Shown here in pieces: positions 32,986-45,048 of a DNA stretch of 64,000 nt (position 1 is its first letter; each line of letters starts with the position of its first letter). Both the position numbers and the translations under genes were made by a program. Under the pieces are notes generated by a model that was not told the origin of the DNA, did not search any database, and saw only the letters and a program-made list of their open reading frames with translations. The stretch comes from Protea cynaroides (Eukaryota > Streptophyta > Magnoliopsida > Proteales > Proteaceae): contig CM053269.1 of NCBI GenBank assembly GCA_028583415.1, positions 76,313,567-76,377,566 of the forward strand, written 5' to 3'.

Positions 32986-33445
32986 TTTACAGTTCTTGTT
33001 ATGTATGGTGGAGGTTAACCTCTTAACCTCTTCTTGTTTCTTGTAGGACTCTTCAGGAACTTGCTATTTTTCTCGTTTGATTTCTTTGATACTTGTTGAG
33101 TTTCTAGAGCCATAAACACTTTGAAGTGCTATTTAATATCCATTTTAATTTGGGTCCTTATTGGTTAGTCTTAGCGGCATTGAAATTTCATTTGCCCTTT
33201 CCTACCACATCAATAACAATATAACATACAACATTTGAAGATCACGGTGCTGAATGACAAGGAGACTTTACAGTAGTGGGTCTACTTAAGTCTATCCATG
33301 TGGCAATTACCAATCTTATTAATTCAAAGCACATGTTTGTTCACGTAATTAACATAATGTTTCATTCATGTCTAATTTTTATCAGTTCTTTCTTTTTTAT
33401 TCATCATCCCCTTCATTTCTTTTTCTTACTGTTTGAATTATGCAG

Positions 33446-34057
33446 GCATGAAGGGGAGTTGGTAAGACTAATTGTTAAAGACGTTTGTAGTGAACTGAAA
33501 AAGAGCTCCTCGATTGTTTCTCGTGTAAAGCCACTCTTCGACAGAGTAACTGCCGTTACTGCAATGGGAAAGAGCGATTCAGCATCATCTGCTACACAAG
33601 ATTGTGACTACGATGTGTTCTTAAGCTGTAGAGGTGAAGACAGCTCCAACTTCACTGACCATCTCTACAACGCCCTTCTCAATTGTGGATTCCATACGTT
33701 CAGAGGCAACGAAGGAGCCCAAGTGGGACAAAATATAGAACCGGCGGATCGGTATGTGATTCACCAATCTAAAATCGCTATACCTATCTTCTGCAAAGAC
33801 TATGCTTCCAGCGAATGGTGCCTCCGTGAACTTGACGAGATTGTGAAGTGCAGAAAACAGAGGGACCAAAGACAAATAACTGTGATTCCCGTTTTCTACC
33901 ATGTAGATCCATCGGACGTCCAAAACCAGACTGGTAGCTATATGAATGCTTTTCAAAACCACCAGAAGGAATTCAGTGGAGAGACTAAGGGGTGGAAGAA
34001 GGCTCTGAACAAGGTTGGTAAATTGAAAGAATGGGATCTGAAGACAATGGCTAATGG
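33446..34057 (+). CDS. Hybrid TNL exon: exon-2 start fused to a second TIR domain (TIR2)
   Basis: The acceptor TTGAATTATGCAG ends at 33445. The exon first reads HEGELVRLIVKDVCSELKK, the normal start of an NB exon in this gene family (compare 47084 and 63529). After about 30 codons it passes without a stop into sequence homologous to exon 1, then into a complete TIR (DYDVFLSCRGEDSSNFTDHLY, SSEWCLREL, VIPVFYHVDPSDV). It ends at donor GG/GTAAGT (34058) in the same phase as TIR1. One codon is missing in the GED-TR-NFT region. The product would be an internal TIR between TIR1 and the NB remnant, probably from an unequal exchange between tandem TNL genes. Confidence 0.82.
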
Positions 34058-35033
34058 GTAAGTCCAACTGTTCTCTTACCATATTAGCTAGTACCCAATG
34101 CTTTATAACTCGGGATGGACATCGTTTCAAAAAACAGGGAAAATCGGTCCTAACCTTTTGTGTCTAAGTATGATGTAAGATATGCCAAGTTTGGATCACC
34201 TGCATTTAAATGTACTCTCAATGGGATCCCGTAATCGTTGATGTGGTGTGGGACCCACTGGATATGAACGGTGATAGGATCCCAGGGAGGATATAAGTAC
34301 ATGCATGTGAACTATTCTCAGATGTACTTAACAAAAGTCCTTTAATGTTGCTGATGCTCTGGCTAGATGGTTTTAGTTCATGGTATTGGTCTAGTATCGG
34401 CTATTATGACGATGTAGCATACCTTTTTGGCATCAACTAGTGCCACCTGTTGGCCAGTATCGGTCAAGTATTGGTTCTCTTCCAATTCAGTGACCCGATC
34501 TGTATCAGTCACTGCCAATGTTGATGTGGATCGGCCGATCCAGATACCTAAAACCGTGGTTATAACACTCTGATGTTGTGAAAGCAGTGATCTTTCACGA
34601 AGGAAAAATCCTAAATCCTAAACTGGCATTAAGCTAAAATTACAGAGTTATTGCCTAGATTAAGTTAAGATCCAAACATAATAAACTTGAATCTGTATGA
34701 AACTGGGCCACCTCTTTTAGGTACAGTTCGACCCCCAAAATAAAACATGTGAAGTACTAGGATGGTAAAAAAATACAGTATCAAATAATTTGAAATCTTT
34801 TGAGTGCATATATAATTTGAAACTTACTTTTTGTCATCTTAGTATAATAAATTTGTTTTCCAGTGAGAGTAATTCTATCATTTCAAATATTCATTTGAAA
34901 AATGGGCAAGACAATGGAAACTTTTGATATAGTAACTCATTCTAAAATGTTTGTGAAAAATCCATTTTACAATCACTTAAAAACTTTTGGTTGTAAAATA
35001 AGGATAATTAAACAAAGGTACCATGTTCTGAAG

Positions 35034-35075
<42 letters not shown>

Positions 35076-36599
35076 GGGGGAGGAATTTTGAAGGAGTAGA
35101 GCATGGAAAGGGGAGTCACTATGATTCTTGTTGGGATGGGAAGAGCATTATGGGAAGTTCAAATGCAAGGGAGTGGGGGAGTTTAAACCTTTTTTAGGAT
35201 GAGATGCTCTAGACCATGAGTATCAATTACCTCATGGGTAGACCAGACAAAACTTTTCCCTATAACTTATCAGTTTTTTTTAGTTTCAGTTTGTCTTGAC
35301 AGTCGATCAAATCAGTTAATGTTTGGTATCGGCTACGAAAACCAAACCAAGGATGACCGATAAGAAAATCTGTTAGGTTTGATTTAGGTTTCTTTGATCG
35401 ATTTTAATCGGTTCTACTTGTATTTTGACGAATTAGGGATAGGGACCTAGAATTTTTAATGAATCTTAAATATTAACCAGAACTGTACATGACTAGGATA
35501 TTTTTTGAGTGACTGGGTTCAGTTGCATTGAGGGAAGGAGTGTCACCCTAGCATATCCAGTTGCATTGAGGGAAGGAGAGTCAGCCTAGTGTATCCTTCC
35601 ATTGATTGGTAGGCTAGCTGGCCCTCTTTGATTGTCTTTAAATATCAACCACAACCCTTGTAGTATGGCTTAATCTCACCGACCCGCCTTTTTCCTCGAT
35701 AATATCACTAACAACCCCTACTTTTGAAAATATGGTTCAGTCAGACCCCCTCCGTTAAGTCATGGCCCTTAATTGCTGACGTGTCACCGTCTTAAATTTG
35801 TTAATGACAAAAACTACCCCTATCAATATGACCTAATATTTTACATTTTTAATTTAAAAAAAAAAAACTTAATGATTAATTTGTTATGTAATAGATTTAG
35901 GGTTTCTCTTTTCACCATTTTACCATTTACCATTGATCTTTATCCTACCAGATTTTGAAGATGATGAAATGAATGCTTGCTTTTTGCCTCAGTTGTAATA
36001 TGAACTCTTTCTTCTTTTCTTCTCCTACTTCTTCTTCTCCCATTAATCTCCCTTTTTTTTTTTTTCCTGCACAACTGCAATCCCTTTCCCTTCTTTCCTC
36101 TCACAACACTCCTCTCCCTAATTTTCTCCTATTTTTCCTTTACTCTGACACACAATCTCTTTCTCCCCACATCTTACTCTCCACAATCCCTTTCCACTCT
36201 TTCCTCTCACAGCTCCTTCTCTCCCTATTTTTTCTCATATTTTTCCTCCACTCCTCCATGCCTTCACCTTGCTCAATCGGCTTAAAATTCAGAACGAATA
36301 GAGATTTAAACTATTACTCATAGAGTTGCAGACATATAATCGTCTTTACAACAACCACCACTCAGCTGCACAAGAAGAGAACACATTTTAATACATATAT
36401 TAAATAAGATATGTTATTTGGAAATTTCAATTTCCACTATTCCATACCAGGATTAGTATTATCTCGTCCAGCCTCTCAACGGGAGTTCCAAAACTCCCAA
36501 GAACATTTCTAAACGTTTTAATCTACACGTATTTGAAAATTTATAACCATTAGCCATTGTAATATATGAATATTAAATAATTCAACACTTATATCATAC
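34058..36599 (+). other. First part of TNL intron 2
   Basis: Non-coding, AT-rich, with a CA/TA microsatellite at 35034-35075 and a short direct repeat 'ccagttgcattgagggaaggag' at 35510-35580. The serine/phenylalanine-rich frame at 35973-36323 is pyrimidine-rich low-complexity DNA, not a gene. Confidence 0.6.
35034..35075. repeat. (CA)n(TA)n microsatellite
   Basis: An uninterrupted run of about 13 CA units passes directly into about 8 TA units. Confidence 0.95.
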
Positions 36600-38560
36600 A
36601 ACTTACCTCCAGGTTGACCAGTGCTTGTACAGTATAATCTGGCACCAATTTTGCCACAACATCTTTTATCGCACCGATAAGGTTAGAATTGAGCCCAAGC
36701 ACATGTGAATATTGATACTTGGGGTTCAAATAATATGCTGCAAAATATGAGTCGTCAGATTAAAATATAGTACTAACTACTAAGTGGAACTAAATTAAAG
36801 ACATTATTAAATATACTCACCAGTTTTATGTAATGGGTGCATCAGTTGACTCTCCCATCGATCTTTGATAATCTTTACAAAATATTTGTTTCCATGTGGA
36901 AGCACAACTTTTATACGGTCCTTCAACATATCCATGGCAACATATAAATGTGACATAGTGGGCTGAAATGTTGTATCCATTAATCTCAGCACTTTCACCA
37001 CTAGCTCCTGAATTTTGACTACATCCTTCAGCGTTCTCCAAAATTCTTCTGAAACTATAGTAGTCAGTGCTTGAACCCCAGCAGGAGAGCTGGACTTCCT
37101 CTACCCAGACCAATCCTCAGACGCAAACATCGATCTGAGGCGTACCATCTTTGCCTGAAAGCTCTTCAGTGCTATGTAGTTGGTAGCAAATCTGGTAATG
37201 CTGGGTCTTACCAAGTCCCCTCCACATCTCTCCCTTAACAAGTTCAAAGAATAGCCATGGTTGTATACAAATATTGTCACCTAGCGTGCTTGTTCAACCA
37301 CTTGCTTTACTTTTTGGATCTTACCTATGTCCTTTAATATCAAATCAATGCAATGGGTAGCACAAGGAGTCCAGAAGAGGTTATAGTTAGCCATCATCAT
37401 CTCTCCTGTCTTTTTATATTTGCTGCCATTGTCTGTCACAATTTGCACCACATTTGTAGCATCAGCTTCATCCACCACTGTCTGTAGCAATCCATAAATA
37501 TAGTTAGCATCTTTTGTAAATGCAGATGCATCCACTGACTTCAAGAATAATGTTTTCCCATCACTGTAGACCATGAAGTTGATGATGAATTTTTTAGTGG
37601 GACCAGTCCAACCATCACACATAACAGTGACCCATATGTACCCTAGTTATTCCTTAACCCTTCTATCCATACTTCTAGCTCTTTTTTAATTCTTGGGAGA
37701 TATACATTCATCACTTCATACGGAGTGGGGGCTTTAACACCAGGACCAGCCTGAGCAACTGCATCAAACAAAGGCTGATAGTATGGGCCACCACTGGTAT
37801 TTGCTGGGATACTATTATAGATGACCCACCTAGCATAGGAATCCCCAATAAATTCTTTTGTACCCTCCAGTTCTACATACTCTTCAATCTCTTCTGCTTG
37901 GTGCCAGCCTTTCTAAAAACTACTGGATCCTGTTGTAGAATCTCAACATAATCATCATGCCTAGCAGTAGCAGGTGCAGGTGGTGGTGCCTGGGGTTGTG
38001 CTCTAGTATTTTTTGATCTTCTAAAAATAGAATCCAACCCCCCTTACTTTGTGTTTGTGGTTCTTCAGGCTGTTGAAATGATCCACTACTACCTGCCCCT
38101 AAGGTTCTTTGCCTCAACCTATCTTGGTCCATCTCATGGCTGACTTTACTAGCCATTGTTGCCCGTCTTAGATCTCTGGCCTCTTGCTCAGTCATACTCC
38201 TGGTATCTATACCATCATCATTTGAAAAATCATTATCCAAACCACGCACTGTGCCTCGGATTGTATCCTCAAATTGTTGTTTGCTTTTTTCTTTCTCTAC
38301 CTTTCTCTGCTGTCCTCCCTTCATTTGTGCAGCTATGGCCCTGGTAATCTCCACAGGAACTGTAGCACACTTTGTTACGTTTGTAGAAGTCTCAATCAAG
38401 TGTTGTTTAAAGTTTGGTAATCCCACCAGACATAAGCTTATACCTACAAAATTTGCATTGGGTCTTCTTTCTATCACCGTCAATGGTGATACAATACTGC
38501 CAAGCCATGTCAGTACAACTAGCATCGCCACCTCCCTCACGAGAACTTGAAGCAGCCATT
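36600..38560 (-). pseudogene. hAT-family transposase, degenerate (BED finger and DUF659 core)
   Basis: On the minus strand a BED-type zinc finger (WQYCITIDGDRKKTQCKFC, about 38440-38500) is followed by a frameshift, FKQHLIETSTNVTKC and a charged linker. Next is the DUF659 core (MCDGWTGPTKKFIINFMVY near 37622, then HCIDLILKDIGKI). The C-terminal segment includes HGNKYFVKIIKDRWE near 36890, a probable intron 36739-36821 (GTGAGT...TTTGCAG) and another donor GTAAGT at 36606. The final dimerisation region was not found. hAT transposases cut and paste DNA; this copy is broken by stops and shifts. It lies in TNL intron 2 on the strand opposite to the TNL. Confidence 0.85.
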
Positions 38561-39835
38561 ATATTTAGAATGAAACATTGTTACATAAGAGGATAAATAG
38601 AGAAATTTAAATCAATAGATTTACAATAGTAAAACTTAAAATGGAAGAACATAAAAGCATTAAATATGCAAATACAACTCAAAACACATTGAAATTATTT
38701 TTCAAAATTTTAAAACTATTTTATAAGAAAATAGAATATTTTTCCTAATTTTTCCTAATTTTACATAATTATTTAGATATTATTATTAATTTCGGATATA
38801 AAATAAAAATAATTTATTTTTCCAAAAATATAATCCGACAAGATGGAACCGTAGATTGGCCAATGGTGTTCAACATATATTATTTTGAACGCCAACAAAT
38901 AAGTATTAATATTTTTTATTAATTTTTTATTGCTGGAAAATAGGATTTATTAATAAAAAATTCATAAAAATAAAAATTTGAACAGAAAAAAAAAATGAAA
39001 CCATGACCGCGTAGATCGGCCAATGGTGTTCAACGTATATTATTTTGAAAGTAAAATGATTAATATTTAAGAAATATATTTTTTATTTTTTTAAACAAAA
39101 AATAAAATAAATTTATATATATATACAAAAAAAAATTGAAACCATGGTCTGGTAGATCGGCCAACGGTGTTCATCATATAATATTTTCAACACCATCTAA
39201 TTAATATTTCTCATATTTTTTTAATTTTTAATTGTTGGAAAATATATTTTTTTAACAGAAAATCAAAATAAAATATATATATGCAAAAAAATAATTTCGA
39301 AAGGGTGAGGTTGTAGATCGGCCTAATTACTCACATATATAAATTTCATGATGAACCAACTTGTATTGAACATATTCATGTAAAAAATTAAGTTTTAGGG
39401 AAAAAAAAAACTATACCTCAAACAGTATATTTGCCAAGAACAAGGTGAAAATGAGGCTCCAAAAGTAGCTTGGTGGAGAGATTTGCAAAGAACAGAGGTT
39501 TTCGAACCTTAGATGCAAAGTTGGAGAAGAAAGAGTAGAGGAGAAGAAGAAAACAGAAGAAAAGAGGGGGAAAAATGAGTCTCGGTTGAGATTTTGACTG
39601 AAACTCCTATTTTATCACTTAAACTAGTCGAAACTAGTTCAAAAAAATCGAGTTGGGTCGAGATTTTTCGAGACCAGTTCGAGACTGGTTTCTGGTCGAG
39701 AGTTTCTGGTCGAGATCCAGTTGAGAACTAGTTGAGACTGGTCAAGACCTAGTTTCGAACCTAGTTCTCGTCGAGGTCGAGATAGGCGAGAAGGTCGAGA
39801 TCTCGACCAATCTCGGTCGAGTTTTCGAACTATGG
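38561..39835. mobile_element. hAT 5' terminal region with subterminal repeats
   Basis: Four units of 140-160 bases each carry a GTAGATCGGCCAATGGTGTT-like phrase (38851, 39011, 39152, 39313) followed by an AT-rich 'catatattatttt'. Next comes a dense run of GTCGAG/CTCGAC words (about 39608-39826). The probable terminal repeat is CATAGTTCGAAAACTCGACC on the minus strand, ending near 39833. Copia sequence begins right after. Repeated subterminal words are usual transposase binding sites in hAT elements. The opposite end was not found. Confidence 0.7.
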
Positions 39836-42800
39836 CTAGGACAACTTCTATCTCTGGGCATCGTTGGTTTGTAACATTTATTGATTGTCATACTAGTACT
39901 ACTTGGGTCTATCTGATGAATAACACAAGTGGAGTTTTCCAATGCTTCCGTTAATTCCATAATATGATAAAGACTCAGTTCCAGACTCAAGTGAAGGTTC
40001 TTTGAAGTGACAACGGGAGGAAATACCTTGAAGGGACCTTTCAACAATATTTATTTGATAATGGGATCCTGCATCAAACGAGTTGTGTCGATACACCAGC
40101 TCAAAATGAGGTTATAGAGAGGAAAAATTGTCATCTCCTTGAGAACGAACGAGCTCTTATGTTTGAGGGCCATGTTCCAGCACAATTTTGGAGTGATGCT
40201 ATCCTCACTGCGACCTCTCTCATCAACAGGCTTCCATCGATAATACTCAACAACAAGGCCCCTCTGAATTTATTACTTGGCAACACTTCATTTATGCTAC
40301 CACTATAGGTCTTCGGTTGTGTTTGTTATGCCCGCAACCATCATTCTCCTGGAAAACTTAATCCAAGGGGGCTATGTTGTATCTTCCTTTTATCTTGCTA
40401 CATAGAAATATATAAATGCTACCATCCACCCTCCTGGCGAACTTTTGTTACTAAGGATGTCTTCTTCCATGAAGACCTGATGTACTACAAGTCCCATCTT
40501 CAGGGGGAGAAGGATGCAGTCTAGAATGTTGAACTTGAAGATGTGCCTTTGTTTCTACCAGCAGAGATAGAGGAGTCTAAGAAAGAGTCATCACGGATCA
40601 GGATCCATACGCGTATGTCCCTGACAAAGATACATCAGACCATATGATACCATACCACCTTCTACGCTTACACCCATTCCCATAACCAATCTGAATGCCA
40701 AATCTCTGCAAGTCTATAGCCGTGCCAAAAGCAAGGAAGGAAGGACCAATACCATCAACGCAACTTCACGTGTCCCTTCGCCAGCCCTGGATCCAAAGAC
40801 TGAGCTTCCTCCTGGTAGGGAAATTCCTTCCTTTGATTCTGATACCTATTGCCATTCGGAAAGGTACTAGGTCTTTCACCCTTCACCAAATTTCTAATTT
40901 TGTTTCATATGACTCTTTATCTTCTTCCTTCCATGCATTTGTATCCTCGCTTTCTTTTGTGTCTATTCCTCGGAAATGGTAAGATGCAATTTAAGATGAA
41001 CAATGGAAGGATGCAATGATGGAAGAGATGAGAGCCTTGAAGAAAAATGATACGTGGGACCTTGTTTCACTCCCACCAGGTAAAAGGCCAGTAGAGTGCA
41101 AATGGGTCTTCATAGTCAAGCAGAAAATAGATGGAACAGTGGATCGGTATAAAGGCGAGGCTAGTAGCCCGTGGATTAACCCAGACATATGGTAAATTTT
41201 TTTTTTTTTTGGGTAAGTCTTATGGTATTGATTACCAAGATACCTTTGCACCAGTGGCTAAGATGACAATAATCTGGGTTCTTTTGGCATGTGTTGTACA
41301 TCATAATTAGGATTTACAACAGTTTGATGTAAAGAATGCCTTTCTTCATGGGGAACTTACTGAGGAAGTTTATATGGACTGTCCACCTGGTTTTATAGAT
41401 GCAAGCACCAATTAAAAGGTATGCAAGTTGAAACTCTCTCTTTATGGACTCAAATAGTCTCTAGAGCATGGTTTGGTAGACTTTACAAAGCTATGATAGC
41501 ATTTGGTTATGCGCAGAGTAATGCTGATCATACTTTGTTTACCAAGCTTTCATTTGGAACATTTACTGCACTTTTTGTATAGGTGGATGATATTATTGTC
41601 ACTGGGAGTAGTGAAGATGAGATTAGGAAACTTAAAACTTCTCTGGGAAAGGACTTCAAAATTAAAGATCTTGGAAAACTCAGGTACTTTCTTGTGATTG
41701 AAGTTGCTCACTCTACAAAAGACATTTTTCTCTCTCAAAGGAAAAATGTCCTTGATCTTCTATCAGAAACAGGATTACTAGGATGTTGACCATGTGATAC
41801 TCCACTGGATTCCAATACTAAGCTCAAGGAGAAAGAAAGAACACCGGCAGATAAAGGAAGGTACCAGCAGTTAGTTTGAAGACTTATTTATCTATCACAT
41901 ACCAGGCCAGATATTGCATTTGCAGTGAGTTTGGTGAGTCAATTTATGCATGATCCCTACACTACACATATGGAGGTTGTCTATAGGATTTTGCATTACC
42001 TAAAGGCAGTTCCAGTGAAAGGGTCACCGCATGATCATCTTAAAGTGGAAGCTTATACCGATGCCGAATGGGTAGGTAGTCCAGACTCCAGACTGAAAAT
42101 CTATTTTTGGTTATTGCACCTTTGTGGGAGGAAACCTAGTCACTTGGCGCAGCAAGAAGCAGAATGTAGTGGCACGTTCCAGTGCAGAATCAAAATTTAG
42201 GGCAATGGCCTAAAGAGTATGTGAACTCTTTTGGTTAAAAGGCTTACTCAGTGACTTGAAAGTCGAATGTATTTAATCCATGACTTTGTTTTGTGATAAT
42301 AAAACAGCCATAAGCATTGCTCATGATCCAGTCCAGCATGATCGGACTAAGTAGATTGAGGTAGACCGTCACTTCATTAAAGAGAAGATAGAAAGTGGAC
42401 AAATTCAGATCCCGTTTGTTAGATTAGAGGATCAGTTGGCAGACACTTTCACCAAAGGTTTACCTGGGAAACCATTTTACGTGATATTGTCCAAGTTGGG
42501 TATGCATGATATATATGCACCAATTTGAGAGGGAGTGTCATAATCTAAGGGTACAAGGGTACCATTATAATTTTCTTTATTTAGTATTATTAGGAATTTT
42601 TTATGTTTCTTAGTGACAGTTAATGAGGGGCATAATTGTAATCTTGGTTTCCAATAATTGATTATAAATAAGAAGGCTGGGTGAGGAGAACATCACCTCA
42701 CTCATTTTCTTTTTTTTGCTAAACGGTCAGCAAATTGCATTAAAGATGAAAGAAAACAAAAGAGAAAAGTACAAGTCACCTATGGTAATACTCCACCTTC

Positions 42801-45048
42801 GGCATTGCCATCAGCAGAGCCCATAGGGACCAAAGGGAAACCATTTTAACACAGATACATTATGAACCAATAATAAATCGATATTTGGGTTGCTTTGAAG
42901 CATCCCAGACTACCTCCTTAGATATGAATGCTGGACAGAAATCCCAAGTCATACTTAATAGATTAGCTGCTCCTCTTTTTGCTAGAGAGTCAGCGACTAC
43001 ATTAATCTCCCTAACACAATGGGTGATTCTAAAATTTTTCCTTGGAATCAACTCCATTAGACACTGCCACTGGTTAACCAGGTACCATGGTGGCTGTGAA
43101 GATTGCAAACATTTAGCCACTGAGGATGAATCACGTCCCATCCAAAGTTTCTCCTCAACTCCAAGACTAATGGTTTCTTTCATTCCTCTCATAGCTGCAT
43201 TCAACTTAGCTTGGTAATTAGTTGCATTGTTTAAGAATTCAGAGAATGCAAAAATTTCCTTTATCATCTCTAATAACTCCACCAATGCCCAAATCTCTAG
43301 GGTTCCCTAGTGAACAGCCATCAATATTTAACTTCCACCATCCCATTTGTAGTTTCCTCCATACGTGCTGCTGAATTATAGAAGGCTTTGTAGGGGCCGT
43401 GATCAGGTTGAAGTACTTCTTGATAATCAGATCTTCCACCTTTCTGATCATGCATGGATATATAGTAGATACAACTCTAACATCAACTTGGATGTCAACC
43501 ATAATTCTTTTATGTGATGCTTTATACTCATCATAGCAATAGAGATTCCTCGTCTTCCACAAATTGTTTAAAATACTGTATAGCAAATACTGTATAGCAA
43601 AGGAATCCAAATCTCCTTGATAGGCACTACTCTTTTCTTCTTCCTCCACCAAGAGTAAAGGAGATCAGTATTTTCGAAATTCAGCCAAGATAGATTATAT
43701 ATTGATAGGATTGACTTCCATACCTTTACAGCAAAGTCACACTGAGTGAACAAGTGATTGAAGCTATCCTCCTGCTTAAGGCAAATATAGCACCAAGATA
43801 TGATTGGCACCTATTTTCTTCGAATAGCATCATCCGTTGGAAGCTTACCTAAGTGCCACCTCCATCTGAAGACAGAAGTTTTTGGAGGGACGTCCTTTCT
43901 CCAGAAATCTTTTGCCCAATCAGATTTGTCATGAACTAATCTTCTTGCATTCCATGCTGATTTCACTGAATAAAGGCCATTTATTGATTCAGTCCACACA
44001 AATGAATCATGTCTTTGCTTAAGCAACTGTATCTTTTTAGCTTCCTCCCAAAGGTTCCTCAAAGGTGCTGAGTTAAATGGAGGTAGTTGCCAAACCCCAT
44101 CAGTAATGAAGTCACCAACCTTTGCATGGCGAGACTACTTCATATGAGAAGGGATGTTCAGCTTATCAGCTATGGTGTACGACCCCAACCAAGCATCGTT
44201 CCAGAAATTAATGGTGGAACCATCTCCAACTAGTCTTCTAATTCTTTTAGCTGTCCGCTCCCATACCACTTGAATACTTCTCCAAACAGGAGAATAGTCA
44301 GATGTCCTTCTTGTCATACCATTAGGCAGCAAATATCTACTCTTCATAAATTTTGCAAAAAGGGAATTACTTGTCATCACATTCCATGCCATTTTTGTTA
44401 ACAGTGCTTCATTCACCTCTTTAAGTTCTTTCAGTCCTAGGCCCCCTTCTGATGTAGGTCTGTATGCAACCTCCCATTTAACCACAATACCTTTCCTCTG
44501 ACTAAAATCACCACTCCAGATGAAAATTTTCATCCATATTTCAGTCACTTTAATTACACCTTTGGGCCATGAATATGCTGCAAAAGAGTGGATGAAAGAG
44601 CTACATAGAACTGATTTGACTAGTTCAACTCTTCCAGCCATTGATAAAGCCTACCATTCTAAACTGAAAATTTTTTCTTTAGCTTGTCCAAGAAAGGAAG
44701 GAAAAATTCTTTTTTGATTTTCCCTGTAAAGATTTCCACACCAAGATATCTTATTGGAAATTTACCTTCTGAAAATCCCAAACCCGCCTGCAACTTGTTC
44801 TTCATTGGTAGCGGGACTCTAGCATAAGAACATTTGCTTTTAGCTGGGTTTATCATTTGCCCAGAATAACCTGAGTAGGAGGTTAACAACTTCTTTAGTT
44901 ACTTTACTCCTTTTAGAGTAGCCTGCATAAAAAGTAAGATGTCATCTGCAAAAAAACAAATGAACTGAAGTATACACATGACTTCAGTGTAAAGGCTTCA
45001 TGTCCCTCACTCATTCTCTGATTCAACAGTATATATGTATTTCATACA
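39836..45048 (+). mobile_element. Ty1/copia element 2, 5'-truncated at the hAT end
   Basis: The copy starts inside integrase (SGHRWFVTFIDCHT, DTPAQNEVIERKN). It continues with the TKDVFFHED segment, the RT (LVSLPPGKRPVECKWVF near 41060; catalytic VDDIIVTGS at 41583), RNase H (YTDAEWVGSPDSR near 42055) and the polypurine tract TTGAGAGGGAG. The 3' LTR starts TGTCATAATC at 42536 and ends ...TTCATACA at 45048, and is split by a LINE (42708-45004). Several stops and shifts are present, including a TAG directly before VDD, so it is dead. The 5' LTR, gag and protease are not in the window. Confidence 0.87.
42708..45004 (-). mobile_element. LINE 2, 5'-truncated, inserted in the copia 3' LTR
   Basis: On the minus strand it starts near the RT catalytic motif FFADDILLF (about 44940-44965). 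It runs through NPAKSKCSYARV, FPIRYLGVEIF, the zf-RVT stretch (WHLGKLPTDDAIRR) and a C-terminal RNase H of RVT_3 type (WWKLNIDGCSLGN; HCVREINVVADSLAKRG). The 3' end is an A tail, seen as T's at 42711-42718. An 11-base target-site duplication CCTCACTCATT lies at 42697-42707 and 45005-45015. There is a frameshift near 43260 and other stops. The TSD and tail show target-primed insertion after the copia element was already there. Confidence 0.92.

Noticed and set aside
35973..36323. 116-codon Ser/Phe/Leu-rich ORF
   Set aside because: It is a CT-rich low-complexity stretch; composition alone gives the open frame.
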